Shown piece after piece: positions 46,122 through 55,406 of a stretch of 64,000 nucleotides of DNA. This DNA comes from Calothrix sp. C42_A2020_038 (GTDB lineage Bacteria > Cyanobacteriota > Cyanobacteriia > Cyanobacteriales > Nostocaceae): the NCBI GenBank assembly GCA_015272395.1, contig JACYLQ010000001.1, positions 1 through 64,000 on the forward strand. The letters are read 5' to 3'. The position numbers and the translations under genes are program-made. A model generated the notes under the pieces. The model did no database searches. It was not told the DNA's origin and saw only the letters and a program-made list of their open reading frames with translations. Positions within the stretch are counted from its first letter, which is position 1; the number at the start of each line of letters is the position of its first letter.

Positions 46122-46850
46122 ATGAATAATACTCATTTCAAAAAAGTAGCTACTGTATTAGGTATCGCTACTACAGTTTTTTCTTTTGGTCATCTTGGCG
46201 CTCATGCTTCAGAACGGCAAAACACTAACAAAGCTTCTTTAATTAACGATGCAATAGTTCGTAATCAGTCTACATCAACAGTAGTCGCAAGTACTCAGAT
46301 TAGTCAGAAAGCTGCTGATTTACAAGCACAAATAACTCCTCAAGCTCCAATAGAACCTCAACAACAACTACCTCCTCAAACACCAGACCCAGCTTTACAA
46401 CAACAAGTACCGGCGCCAACTTTATCACCTGGTAGAGCAACCCGTGGTGGAGCTAGCTATATCGGTGTTGGTGGTAACATTGGATTAGGTGGCGCCACAA
46501 CAATAAGTGAAGGTTCTTTTGCTGTGATTAGCAAAATTGGTTTGACTAACAACTTTTCCGCGCGTCCTGCGGCTTTAATAAGTGATAATACTGTTTTTCT
46601 GCTGCCATTGACACTTGATTTTCCAGTAGAATCAGTTACAGATACGGGAGTTCAACAAATAAATGTAGCTCCTTACATTGGTGCAGGTGCAGCAATTTCT
46701 ACAGGTCGTGATAGTACAGTTGGCTTCCTTCTCACTGGTGGTGTTGATGTACCACTGTCGCCTCAATTTACAGCCAACGCAGGTGTAAATGTTGGTTTTA
46801 TAGATGAAACAGATGTCGGCTTATTATTAGGTGTTGGTTACAACTTCTAA
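46122..46850 (+). CDS. Small outer-membrane beta-barrel-like protein
   Basis: A 242-residue exported protein: signal peptide (about 8-28, cleavage after AHAS), a Gln/Pro-rich linker (about 70-105, APIEPQQQLPPQTPDP) and a Gly-rich region of about eight amphipathic strands (YIGVGGNIGLGG, FAVISKIGLTNNFSARPA, IGAGAAIS, FTANAGVNVGFI) ending LLLGVGYNF. The terminal aromatic residue fits an outer-membrane barrel insertion signal. No named family recognised. It may be a porin-like or adhesion protein; the long linker would span the periplasm. Confidence 0.75.
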   Translation: MNNTHFKKVATVLGIATTVFSFGHLGAHASERQNTNKASLINDAIVRNQSTSTVVASTQISQKAADLQAQITPQAPIEPQQQLPPQTPDPALQQQVPAPTLSPGRATRGGASYIGVGGNIGLGGATTISEGSFAVISKIGLTNNFSARPAALISDNTVFLLPLTLDFPVESVTDTGVQQINVAPYIGAGAAISTGRDSTVGFLLTGGVDVPLSPQFTANAGVNVGFIDETDVGLLLGVGYNF

Positions 46851-47099
46851 CCAAAAACATGTAGTGGGGTGCGATCAGGTACGAAAAAATTCAACGTATT
46901 TAACGTATTTATTAATAATTGTATCCTGATCGTACTGACTTGCTACGTGTATTCTCAATCAAATTGGACTCACATAGTAAATAAAACGAATTTTGATTCT
47001 AAAGTTCGATATGGGAATACTACTGGCGACAGAACTAAAAGAGGCTCGGCGCCTTTATGATCAAAATGGTATTTCTAGTTATGTTGGCTCAAATCTTTT
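46851..47099. other. Non-coding stretch before response regulator
   Basis: An imperfect inverted repeat (CGATCAGGTAC near 46873, GTATCCTGATCG near 46920) lies downstream of the barrel gene and may end its transcript. A 39-codon ORF from 46993 overlaps the regulator start out of frame and has no family match. Confidence 0.4.
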
Positions 47100-47780
47100 A
47101 TGCGGATATTGCTGGTTGAAGATGACCTAGAACAACTGGAGCCGTTACAGGGTGTGCTTTCAGAAGCAGGGTACATTGTTGATGGTGTTGAAGACGGGGA
47201 AATTGCACAGTGGCTTTTGTCCAAGAAGCAATATGACCTTCTAATTTTAGATTGGATGTTACCCAATGTTAGTGGATTGAGTCTGTGTCGTCATTACCGT
47301 ATTTTAGGAAAAACGGCACCTATCCTTATGCTTACTGCAAAAGATAGTACTCTAGATAAAGTCGAAGGTTTAGATGCAGGAGCAGACGATTATTTAGTAA
47401 AACCAGCCGACTTAATTGAATTACTTGCACGGGTACGTGCTTTGGGAAGACGCTCTCCAAATTGGCAAGGAGACATTCTTCGTGTGGCAGATTTACAACT
47501 ACACTTAAGTAATTTAACTGTTGAGCGAAACCAAGTAACTATTGAACTCTCACCGCGCGAAGCTCAACTATTAGAATATATGATGCGTCATCAAAATCAA
47601 ATTCTAACGCGCGAGCAAATTGAAGAAGCATTATGGGAATGGGGTTCAGAACCAGAGAGCAATGCTTTGACTGTGTTAGTACGTAAGTTACGAAATCGGC
47701 TACAATCAATTGGCATCGCAGATTGGATTAAAACTATCTACGGTATGGGTTACTGCCTCAAGCCTTCAGACTCTATATAA
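47100..47780 (+). CDS. OmpR/PhoB-type response regulator, orphan
   Basis: A 226-residue regulator. The receiver domain has the acidic pocket EDD (8-10), phospho-acceptor Asp51 in LLILDWMLP, Thr in MLTAKD and Lys in YLVKP. The C-terminal winged helix (about 130-222) holds LSPREAQLLEYMMRHQNQIL and NALTVLVRKLRNRL. No kinase gene adjoins it; the orphan kinases at 900 and 52598 are candidate partners. Members of this family bind 11-bp direct repeats, so it is one of two regulators in the window that could read the repeats described here. Confidence 0.92.
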   Translation: MRILLVEDDLEQLEPLQGVLSEAGYIVDGVEDGEIAQWLLSKKQYDLLILDWMLPNVSGLSLCRHYRILGKTAPILMLTAKDSTLDKVEGLDAGADDYLVKPADLIELLARVRALGRRSPNWQGDILRVADLQLHLSNLTVERNQVTIELSPREAQLLEYMMRHQNQILTREQIEEALWEWGSEPESNALTVLVRKLRNRLQSIGIADWIKTIYGMGYCLKPSDSI

Positions 47781-47950
47781 ATATGACATAAATATGACAC
47801 TCCCGGTTCGCTTATTTTTTAGGGAGTTAGATAAAAGGTAAGAAACTGCATCAGTTTAATAAAGGTTGGGGGTCTGTACCTGTTAATTGGGGCAAATTTT
47901 AGGTTTAGATTCACAAAAATCAATTCCCCTTGGGAAGGGGAATAACGATT

Positions 47951-48319
47951 TTATTGATTTTCAGATGATGTCGCTGGTTCAGTTGGTTGTACTAAACTAA
48001 TTAAATGTCCATCGGGTGTACGAACTGCTGCGACTTTACCAAAGAAAGGTTCACGAATTCTTCCTTCTAATTTTGCTCCCATTTCTTCTAACTTTTCGAC
48101 TATTCCATAAACATCTTCGACACGAAAACTCAAAATTGGCGAGCTTCCGGGACTGGGATTTTCTGCATGATGTAAAACTATAGTTGTTCCATCTGCATCT
48201 AATTCTGCCATTCCGTTACTCGTTGCTTTGATTGTAATTCCCAATCCCTCATTGTAAAACTTTGCTGCTTCTACAGCATTTTTAACCATGAGTAAAACTT
48301 GTGTAAATTGAGGTTTCAT
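47951..48319 (-). CDS. VOC (glyoxalase/dioxygenase) superfamily protein
   Basis: A 122-residue protein of the vicinal-oxygen-chelate fold. Two beta-alpha-beta-beta-beta modules are visible, starting QVLLMVKNAVEAAKFYNEGL and SPILSFRVEDVYGIVEKLEE. Possible metal ligands include Glu in AELDADGT and the terminal GHLISLVQP. Substrate cannot be assigned; glyoxalase or antibiotic-binding roles exist in the family. It lies in the stretch that lacks GGCGCC and CGCGCG, next to the TonB receptor gene, and may have arrived with it. Confidence 0.82.
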   Translation of the reverse strand: MKPQFTQVLLMVKNAVEAAKFYNEGLGITIKATSNGMAELDADGTTIVLHHAENPSPGSSPILSFRVEDVYGIVEKLEEMGAKLEGRIREPFFGKVAAVRTPDGHLISLVQPTEPATSSENQ

Positions 48320-48575
48320 CTGCTATCTCCTGATTGTGATTTTTTCCGAACAAAATACTGTTAATCGGATGTACTGATGCTACATATTTACTGTTTGAAA
48401 ACGTGATAACCTCCGGGAAAAAGAGGTCAAACCTAAATTTTGCTTAGGGTGAGAAGTCGGGTTTTTATGACATCTCTCCAGTATTATAGATATCTATTCT
48501 AAAAACTCGATTTCTGGAATTTCCTCCTGTTTTCTGTATCCTGTGTTCTTGTATTCTGGTGTAGATGTTTTTACA

Positions 48576-51287
48576 TCAAAACCTAACTGTTAAACTAGCT
48601 GCAACATTTAAACCTGGTTGGGTGTAAAGTTCCAAGTCTGGACTGGTTGTAGTTAATCCTCGAACATCAGACCATTCCCAATATTTTTGATTGAACAGGT
48701 TAAATACACCAATATTTAAAGTTGTATTGGGATTAAAGTTGTAATACCCAGTCAAATCCACACTAGTGTATCCAGATGGTTTAAATTGGGTTGCTGATGT
48801 AACTTGGTCTTTTCTCCCTACCAAGGTGGTGAATAGTTGTGTACCCCAACGGTTTTCCGGTGAACGATACCCAATTCCAATAATCGCTTTGAGGGGGTTA
48901 ACCGAATCTAAGGGTTGGTTGGTTCGTAAATCGGTTCCCTCTGCATATGCAAGACTTGAAAATAAATTCAATCCTTCCGGTTTCCCACTGAAGCGGTATT
49001 CTACTTTTGCTTCTACACCATAAATTTCTGCTCCTTCAGTGTTTTGGGATTGAAATCTTTGGAATGTTCTTCCTCCAATTACAGTTTCATCGACAAACAC
49101 TGTTTGAATAAAGTTTTTGTAACGGTTGTAAAATCCTGTTACCCCAGCATTTAAATAGGAAGAGTTGTACCGTAATCCCAACTCATAGCTATCACTGGTT
49201 TCCGGTTTTAGATCCGCGTTGGGTAATACCGTGTAAAAAGAAGCAAAGTTTGTAAAGGCGATCGCAGCATCATCGTAGGGAGGACTGCGGAAACCACGGA
49301 CATATTGTCCGTATAATGATACTTCTGGTGTGAGTTTGGCGATGATTCCTAATTTTGGTGAAATTGCCGAAGCAGATATTCCCTCGACTCGATAATTCTC
49401 AGTGTTAATACGAGCAAAATCCGCATCGTTATTGTAGGGTTTGAGTTGGTAATAATCGTAACGGATACCAGGTATAATCGTGATTTTATTATCCGCTAGG
49501 GATATTTCATCTTGTATGTATAGACCGATACGGAGAGTGTCGGTATCAGGGAAGGTTTTATTGGGGAAGAGTTCACCACCAACATTTTTAGTAGAAGTTC
49601 TCGCAGTGAGGTTAAATTCCGTGTTATCACGGGGACGAGATGTGTTGGTGTTAAGAATATCTGAACCGTAAACTAAGCGGTGATTCAGACTACCTGTTTG
49701 GAAATTACTTTCTAGTTGGATATCACCACCAATCATGTTCTGCAAAAAGCGGTTTTGGGAAACCCGACGACGGAGGGTGTTTCCAATTTGACGCAATTCC
49801 TGAACATTCTCTGTGGTTTCTGCGTCTTGATAGTAAAATTGCGATCGCGCTTTTTGGACAAAGCCACCGTCGGGGTTATTATACTCGTAGGCAATACTTC
49901 CCCTACCTCGACGGGTATAGTCCTCAGCATTTTGACTCAAACGTCGTGAACCAGGGGGCCCAGGAAGGGAAACAGCAGCACTTTTAACATCCGTATCGGT
50001 TTGTTGTTCAAAAAATTCCCCTGTGAGTTTAAAAGTGTTACGACTATCGGGTTGTAAGACGACTTTCCCGAGAAAGTTGTTACCACCAATAGTCTGGGGA
50101 TTGGGATTACGACCACCAAAGTTTTTGCTTTCCTGACCGTCCCGACGGGTATAAACAAAGGAGGTGGAAAGTTGCTCATCTCCAGCTGCAACGGTGAAGG
50201 TTTCTGCAAAGCTTGAATCAACACTGTTATAAGTAACTTTCCCACTCACAAACCCTTCTTTACCAAAGATATCTAAATAATCTAGAGGGTCTTTAGTAAT
50301 GTAGGAAACCACCCCCCCAATTGCATCACTCCCATATAAACTAGAACCCGGTCCCCGGATAATTTCAACTCGTTTGAGACTATCAAAATCAACTAAATCA
50401 CGACTGGTATTGAAGTAAATATCCGGAACTCTCACACCATCAACCTGAATCAATACCCGATTTCCTTCAATTCCCCGAATATTGATACTAGAATTTCCAG
50501 AACGGGTAGGACGATTGCGTACTGATACACCTGGTTCATATCTCGCTAAATCTTTAATATCCTGGACAAAGTTCGTTTCTAATTCTTCAGAACGAATTAC
50601 AGAAATTGTTCCGGGAGTATCTTGAACTGCTCGTTCTGTTCTTGTTCCGGTGACGGTGATTTCAATATCACTTTCATTCCTAGAATTTTCGTTTCTAGTA
50701 TTTGCAGATGAAGGTTGAGCTTCTACTGCTGGTGTTGCTTCCGGTTTTGCGGATGCTGTTGACTCGTCTATGGGTTTTTCCGCTGCTGGAGGTTGGGATG
50801 CTTGGTTATTTTTGATGGAATTAACTTGAAATATTAGACCTTTTTGCTCATCAAATAATTCAACTTGGGGTTTACCTGTTTCTCCCACTACGGTGACTCG
50901 AATTGTATTCTCATCTTTTTGATTAACAATTATTTCCGCAATTCCCTCTGTGGGTTTTGTAAAACTAACCCTATCCCCAGATGTTAAACGCAACTTGGCA
51001 TTGGGTATGTCTATTATCAGTAATTTTTCAGCTTCTTGGGGAATTGTTTGTAACTTATCAGATGCAGGTGTTTCTAGAAGTATCTCTACACCATTTTCAT
51101 TTTTCTCTAATTTAACTCCTGTAATTTCTACCGACAATTTAGCGATTTGAAAGTTAGTTTGAATAGACTTCGTTTGCTGTTTATCAATAGCTTCACGGTT
51201 ACGTGTTGCTAAAGCTTGTGTAGATGACAAAGACAACAAATACAGATTAAATAACGTTGCGCTGAAAAATAATAAACGTAATTTCAT
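48576..51287 (-). CDS. TonB-dependent receptor with AMIN domain
   Basis: A 903-residue outer-membrane receptor. Signal peptide (about 1-26), AMIN domain (about 50-155, VEITGVKLEKNENGVEILLE to GLIFQV), a Pro/Ala/Glu-rich linker (about 160-205), then a TonB box-like ITVTGTRTER and the plug (SINIRGIEGNRVLIQVDG, VEIIRGPGSSLYGSDAIGGV). A 22-strand barrel follows, ending LNVAASLTVRF with the terminal Phe. The plug wording resembles the heme/haemoglobin receptor branch, so heme or siderophore iron uptake is likely. GGTGAGGA precedes the start. Only this gene in the window contains HIP1 octamers (49258 and 49841), and it lacks GGCGCC, suggesting acquisition from another cyanobacterium. No TonB or ExbBD genes are nearby. 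Confidence 0.92.
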   Translation of the reverse strand: MKLRLLFFSATLFNLYLLSLSSTQALATRNREAIDKQQTKSIQTNFQIAKLSVEITGVKLEKNENGVEILLETPASDKLQTIPQEAEKLLIIDIPNAKLRLTSGDRVSFTKPTEGIAEIIVNQKDENTIRVTVVGETGKPQVELFDEQKGLIFQVNSIKNNQASQPPAAEKPIDESTASAKPEATPAVEAQPSSANTRNENSRNESDIEITVTGTRTERAVQDTPGTISVIRSEELETNFVQDIKDLARYEPGVSVRNRPTRSGNSSINIRGIEGNRVLIQVDGVRVPDIYFNTSRDLVDFDSLKRVEIIRGPGSSLYGSDAIGGVVSYITKDPLDYLDIFGKEGFVSGKVTYNSVDSSFAETFTVAAGDEQLSTSFVYTRRDGQESKNFGGRNPNPQTIGGNNFLGKVVLQPDSRNTFKLTGEFFEQQTDTDVKSAAVSLPGPPGSRRLSQNAEDYTRRGRGSIAYEYNNPDGGFVQKARSQFYYQDAETTENVQELRQIGNTLRRRVSQNRFLQNMIGGDIQLESNFQTGSLNHRLVYGSDILNTNTSRPRDNTEFNLTARTSTKNVGGELFPNKTFPDTDTLRIGLYIQDEISLADNKITIIPGIRYDYYQLKPYNNDADFARINTENYRVEGISASAISPKLGIIAKLTPEVSLYGQYVRGFRSPPYDDAAIAFTNFASFYTVLPNADLKPETSDSYELGLRYNSSYLNAGVTGFYNRYKNFIQTVFVDETVIGGRTFQRFQSQNTEGAEIYGVEAKVEYRFSGKPEGLNLFSSLAYAEGTDLRTNQPLDSVNPLKAIIGIGYRSPENRWGTQLFTTLVGRKDQVTSATQFKPSGYTSVDLTGYYNFNPNTTLNIGVFNLFNQKYWEWSDVRGLTTTSPDLELYTQPGLNVAASLTVRF

Positions 51288-51485
51288 AAATCCTCACCAC
51301 ATCTTTTTGGCAAATTCGACTTACACGTCCCCCCATCCAGTCCACGCAGAATTCATCTGATATTTTTGTTGACTATCACCTGAACTTTTCCACCGCAAAG
51401 TAGTTATTAGTCATCAACCAATAACACATCACCAATATTCGCTACAGATGGTCATCAGAACAAGACATAAATATCAAGCTAATAA

Positions 51486-51767
51486 ATGCATATACTCCTC
51501 GATTGCTTTCACCCTGAGTCGAATAATTTGATAATTCAGAAAATTTTAGTCAGACAAAATACTCAAACTCTGCATCAGGAACAGTTGAATGAACTGGAAA
51601 CTAGAATCTGTAATTTTGTTGATTTGCATTTACTTGCAGATACTTACTGCCCTGTAATCATTGGAACACTAATAATATTTATTGTCAACTATCTAGGTTC
51701 GCTTTTGCCCACAATTCTCTACATAGCCATCACTGAGGCTTTAATATCTGATAATAAGTTTGATTAG
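51486..51767 (+). CDS. Possible small membrane protein (93 aa)
   Basis: An ATG-started ORF whose second half contains one strongly hydrophobic helix (about 55-80, CPVIIGTLIIFIVNYLGS) after a polar, Gln-rich N-terminus. No family recognised and no good ribosome site seen. It lies in the promoter region of the TonB receptor, on the opposite strand. Could be real or chance. Confidence 0.3.
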   Translation: MHILLDCFHPESNNLIIQKILVRQNTQTLHQEQLNELETRICNFVDLHLLADTYCPVIIGTLIIFIVNYLGSLLPTILYIAITEALISDNKFD

Positions 51768-51884
51768 CTTTAGTTGTGAAAAAGAATTAATTAATAAAAA
51801 TATTGAATAGATTATAAGATTGTTTTCTATATTACCGTGCGAACAATAATTTTCAGTATATAATCAATTTAGGGTAATTTTTGG

Positions 51885-52469
51885 TCATTGTTTAATTCGA
51901 TAACTTACAAACATTCTGGCATCCTCACGAGACATACCGAGTTGTTTACTAATTAAAGTTTTAACTTGATTGAGTTCTGTAACAGGAAACTCAAACTCTA
52001 ATCTTTTAAGCATATAATTACCACTTTTGACTGTGACTGTTGTGATTCCTTTATCTTTATCAATCTCAGCTAGTATCCCTAATACTTTCACCTCTGGTTT
52101 TATCTGGTTGATAACATTAGGTTGTAGAGATTCTACTACCGGAGATAATCCTAACTCTTGAGTAATTTCTCGTTTGACAGAATCTAAATCTGTAGATGAA
52201 ACTTCAAATTCTAATCTTTTGAGTGGAGAATCAGTAGTTATAATTCTAACATTGGTATATTCTTTATCATTAATAACTTCAGTTTTGATTTCAGATATAA
52301 AAACATTAAGTATAAATTGTATTTTTAACGTATATGTATCAGCTTGCAACTTATATTTTGTATGATAGGGACAAGACAAAAGCGAGTTTGTAAGAGATTC
52401 TCCGCCAAATCCAAAAACAATTACAATCAGCGGTAAAGGCAACAAGTATCTTAATTCTATGAAATTCAT
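51885..52469 (-). CDS. Hypothetical exported protein with internal duplication
   Basis: A 194-residue protein. A hydrophobic N-terminus (about 8-30) suggests a signal or anchor. The rest holds two copies of a unit of about 60 residues, recognisable by PLKRLEFEVSSTDLDSVK...QELGLS and MLKRLEFEFPVTELNQVK...KQLGMS. Each unit has beta-strand then alpha-helix character. I do not recognise a family. It lies between the TonB receptor and the second orphan kinase and is divergent from the kinase. Confidence 0.6.
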   Translation of the reverse strand: MNFIELRYLLPLPLIVIVFGFGGESLTNSLLSCPYHTKYKLQADTYTLKIQFILNVFISEIKTEVINDKEYTNVRIITTDSPLKRLEFEVSSTDLDSVKREITQELGLSPVVESLQPNVINQIKPEVKVLGILAEIDKDKGITTVTVKSGNYMLKRLEFEFPVTELNQVKTLISKQLGMSREDARMFVSYRIKQ

Positions 52470-52597
52470 ATGTTATGGTAAGGTGCGACTAGACCACGAC
52501 AAAACTGCAACAGATTTACATCGTGGTAGTGTAAATTCAGCGTGCTAAGTATAGTATAATAATTAAATTAAATGTACTTGTCCCTAGCAAAAGTAAC

Positions 52598-53875
52598 ATG
52601 TTTCACCGTAGCCGTTGTAATTTGGCTCAATGGTTCACCTTGACAATGGGAACTATATTAGTCACTTTTGCGGGGGTGGTTTATTATCAAGCAGTATTTG
52701 ATGAGTTAAAAAGTTTAGATGAACTACTCTATAAAAAATCTAGAGTTATAGCGCTGAACGCAAGGTACGATTTTCGTCAGCAAAAGCTAGACTTGGAAAA
52801 TGTACCGCTAATCGGAAGTAATGTTCCCCCTTTAGGCAGTGAAGTTGTATACGCGCGTTGGTACGATGCCAAAAACCAGATAGTACAGTTCTTTGGTACT
52901 ATTCCCAAAGCTCAACTAACAAGTAATCCCGGATTCAAGACTATCAAAACCACGCTTCCCGAATCAAGAATCTTGTCAAATCAGATTTGGTTACGTGAGT
53001 TAACATTGCCCGTCTACCAGGATAATTTGCTAATTGGTTATCTTCAAATAGCAGTACCATTAACATCAGTACAAAAAAATTTGGCTGAGTTACGTTGGGT
53101 TTTACTTTTGATAGTACCAGCAACTTTGGCTGTCATAGCTTTAGCTGGTTGGTGTTTGGGAGGGGTTGCAATGCAACCAATTCGTGATAGTTATAATCAG
53201 TTACAACGCTTCACATCTGATGCTTCTCACGAACTCAGATCACCTTTAGCGGCAATTATTAGTAATGCTCAGTACGGTTCAATATCTCAAACAAATGACG
53301 TGGAAATCCAACGTCAGCGTTTTGGGAAGATTGTTGATATTGCTAAGTCAATGAGTATTTTGGTTAATAATCTACTGTTATTAGCACGTCATCAAGGTAG
53401 ATTACCTCCCGAATCTTTACGTCAAGTTGACTTAAGAACTTTACTTGCGCAGCTTGCAGATGAATTTACCACACAAGAAATCACACAACACCTTAATTTG
53501 ACTTATGCTTTACCAACTGACAGTGTGAATGTAATGGGGGATGCAGACCTGTTGCGTCAAGCAGTAGTCAACTTATTGAGTAATGCTTGTAAATACACAC
53601 CTTCGGGTGGTCAAGTTCAATTGCAACTATTAGTACAATCATATTGGGCTGTAATTCAAGTTACAGATAATGGCATTGGCATTCCTGAAGCTGACTTACC
53701 CCATATTTTTGAGCGATTTTATCGTGTAGATAGAAAACGGGAACGCAAAACAGGTGGATACGGTTTAGGATTAGCGATTGCTCAACAAATAATATTTGCA
53801 CATGGTGGCAATATTAGCGTTAAAAGTGTAATTCAAAAAGGATCTACTTTTCAAATATTTTTGCCAGTCAATTAG
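52598..53875 (+). CDS. Orphan sensor histidine kinase (paralogue)
   Basis: A 425-residue membrane kinase, paralogous to the one at 900 from the first residues (MFHRSRCNLAQWFTLTMG). Helices at about 10-32 and 168-190 enclose a periplasmic sensor. HisKA carries His211 in DASHELRSP; HATPase has LLSNACKYTP, DNGIGIP, FERFYR and GYGLGLAI. All catalytic boxes are intact. No regulator adjoins it. The sensor regions differ clearly between the two paralogues (for example SNPGFKTIKT here, ASPGFQTVRN there), so they may feed different signals to a shared regulator. Confidence 0.9.
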   Translation: MFHRSRCNLAQWFTLTMGTILVTFAGVVYYQAVFDELKSLDELLYKKSRVIALNARYDFRQQKLDLENVPLIGSNVPPLGSEVVYARWYDAKNQIVQFFGTIPKAQLTSNPGFKTIKTTLPESRILSNQIWLRELTLPVYQDNLLIGYLQIAVPLTSVQKNLAELRWVLLLIVPATLAVIALAGWCLGGVAMQPIRDSYNQLQRFTSDASHELRSPLAAIISNAQYGSISQTNDVEIQRQRFGKIVDIAKSMSILVNNLLLLARHQGRLPPESLRQVDLRTLLAQLADEFTTQEITQHLNLTYALPTDSVNVMGDADLLRQAVVNLLSNACKYTPSGGQVQLQLLVQSYWAVIQVTDNGIGIPEADLPHIFERFYRVDRKRERKTGGYGLGLAIAQQIIFAHGGNISVKSVIQKGSTFQIFLPVN

Positions 53876-53943
53876 TATTAATATTAATCAGAACATTAAT
53901 CATGTTTATAATTTTGATGCTTATTCTTTTTTAATCCTATCCT

Positions 53944-55239
53944 TTAAATTTGTGCGATTAGAACTTTATCGACGCGTGTACCGTCCATGTCCATGACCTC
54001 AAACCGTAGTCCATTCCACTCGAAATAATCACCAGCTTTGGGTATATACTTTAAGGAAGTAATTACAAATCCAGCCAGGGTGTGGTAATCCTCTGTATCC
54101 TCTTCAGGCAGTGATTCTTGATCTAGTAATTCTTTAAGTTCATCTGTTGAAAGTAAACCGTCTACTAATAAAGAGCCATCTTCACGTTTAACCACCATTG
54201 GTTGCTCTAAATCTTCTTTTGCCGTAATATCGCCAACTATTGCTTCCATCAAATCATTGAGCGTTACTAGCCCTTGAATACTACCATATTCGTCAGTAAT
54301 TAGGGCCATATGTATGCCTGTTCGCTTGAATTCTTCCAAGACCTTTAAAGCTGTCATATTTTCGGGAACATATAGCGGTGGTTGAACCATAGTTGCGACG
54401 TTAATTTCCTCCCCACTTAAACGCGCGGATAGAAAATGTTTACCACGCAAGATTCCTAAGCATTCATCTAAATTTTCTCTAGCAACAGGAAAGCGTGAAT
54501 GGTTGCTTGCTCTAATCAAACTTTCTAGTTCTTCTAATGGTGCATCAATATCGAGCCAGGTAATATCAAATTTAGGTGTCATCAGAGTTTTGATGCGGCG
54601 ATCCCCGAAACTAAATACTCGTTCCAGCATTTCCTGTTCAGATTCCTCAAATGTTCCTAACTCTGTAGCTTGTTCGATTAGCAATTTAATTTCTTCTTCG
54701 GTCATTTTTTCTTCTTCAGTCACTCTAATGCCTAAAATATTCAGCAAGGCATCAGTAGAAAAACTTAGGACATTTACAAACGGACCTGTAATAAACGAAA
54801 GGGAACGCATCGGTTTTGCAACCGCGCAAACTATTTTCTCGGGGTTATTCAATGCCATCCGTTTAGGTACCAATTCTCCTACGACTAAAGACAAGTAGGT
54901 AATAATAGTTACTATAATTCCAACGCTAATACCTTCGCTGTAAGGTTGAAGAAGTGGAATTGTATCGAATGCTGGTTTTATCCTTTGAGCTAGGGTTGCC
55001 CCACCCACGGCGCCGCTCAGAATACCAATTAATGTAATACCAATCTGAACAGTAGAAAGAAAATCATTGGGAGAAGTAGCTAGTCTTAATGCAGCTCTAG
55101 CTTGAGAATTTCCTCGACTTGCCATTTGCTCAAGGCGAAATTTGCGAGCCGACACAACGGCAATTTCCGAGCCTGAAAATATACCATTGGCAATAATCAG
55201 AACAAGAATAAAGAAAATTTCCGTGGCTATGGCAGACAT
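53944..55239 (-). CDS. HlyC/CorC (DUF21-CBS) family protein
   Basis: A 431-residue protein with a DUF21/CNNM transmembrane domain (about 1-195, IIANGIFSGSEIAVVSARK and the ELVPKRMALNNPEKI motif), two CBS domains (about 215-335, LMTPKFDITWL, VYVPEN-like LYVPENMTALKVLEEF) and a CorC/HlyC C-terminal domain (about 350-431, DYHTLAGFVI). Relatives act in Mg2+ or Co2+ efflux and are not haemolysins. Convergent with the orphan kinase upstream. Confidence 0.9.
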   Translation of the reverse strand: MSAIATEIFFILVLIIANGIFSGSEIAVVSARKFRLEQMASRGNSQARAALRLATSPNDFLSTVQIGITLIGILSGAVGGATLAQRIKPAFDTIPLLQPYSEGISVGIIVTIITYLSLVVGELVPKRMALNNPEKIVCAVAKPMRSLSFITGPFVNVLSFSTDALLNILGIRVTEEEKMTEEEIKLLIEQATELGTFEESEQEMLERVFSFGDRRIKTLMTPKFDITWLDIDAPLEELESLIRASNHSRFPVARENLDECLGILRGKHFLSARLSGEEINVATMVQPPLYVPENMTALKVLEEFKRTGIHMALITDEYGSIQGLVTLNDLMEAIVGDITAKEDLEQPMVVKREDGSLLVDGLLSTDELKELLDQESLPEEDTEDYHTLAGFVITSLKYIPKAGDYFEWNGLRFEVMDMDGTRVDKVLIAQI

Positions 55240-55406
55240 TTATAGTACCTAAATAAAATAAATATTACTTGGGGTTGATATTCTATCTTAATTACTTCTG
55301 GCGATAAAATATACTAATAAAATAATATATTATTATATCTCATTTTATACCATCAATATTATTTATACTTGGCTGTAATACCCTTGAATCTTATTATTCT
55401 TGTTAA

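Noticed and set aside
46993-47114. 39-codon ORF overlapping the start of the response regulator
   Set aside because: Out of frame with the regulator, no ribosome site and no family match; the regulator start is well supported by family length.
51288-51485. Possible cobalamin riboswitch or Fur box before the TonB receptor
   Set aside because: I could not find the B12-box sequence or a convincing 19-bp Fur palindrome in this leader.
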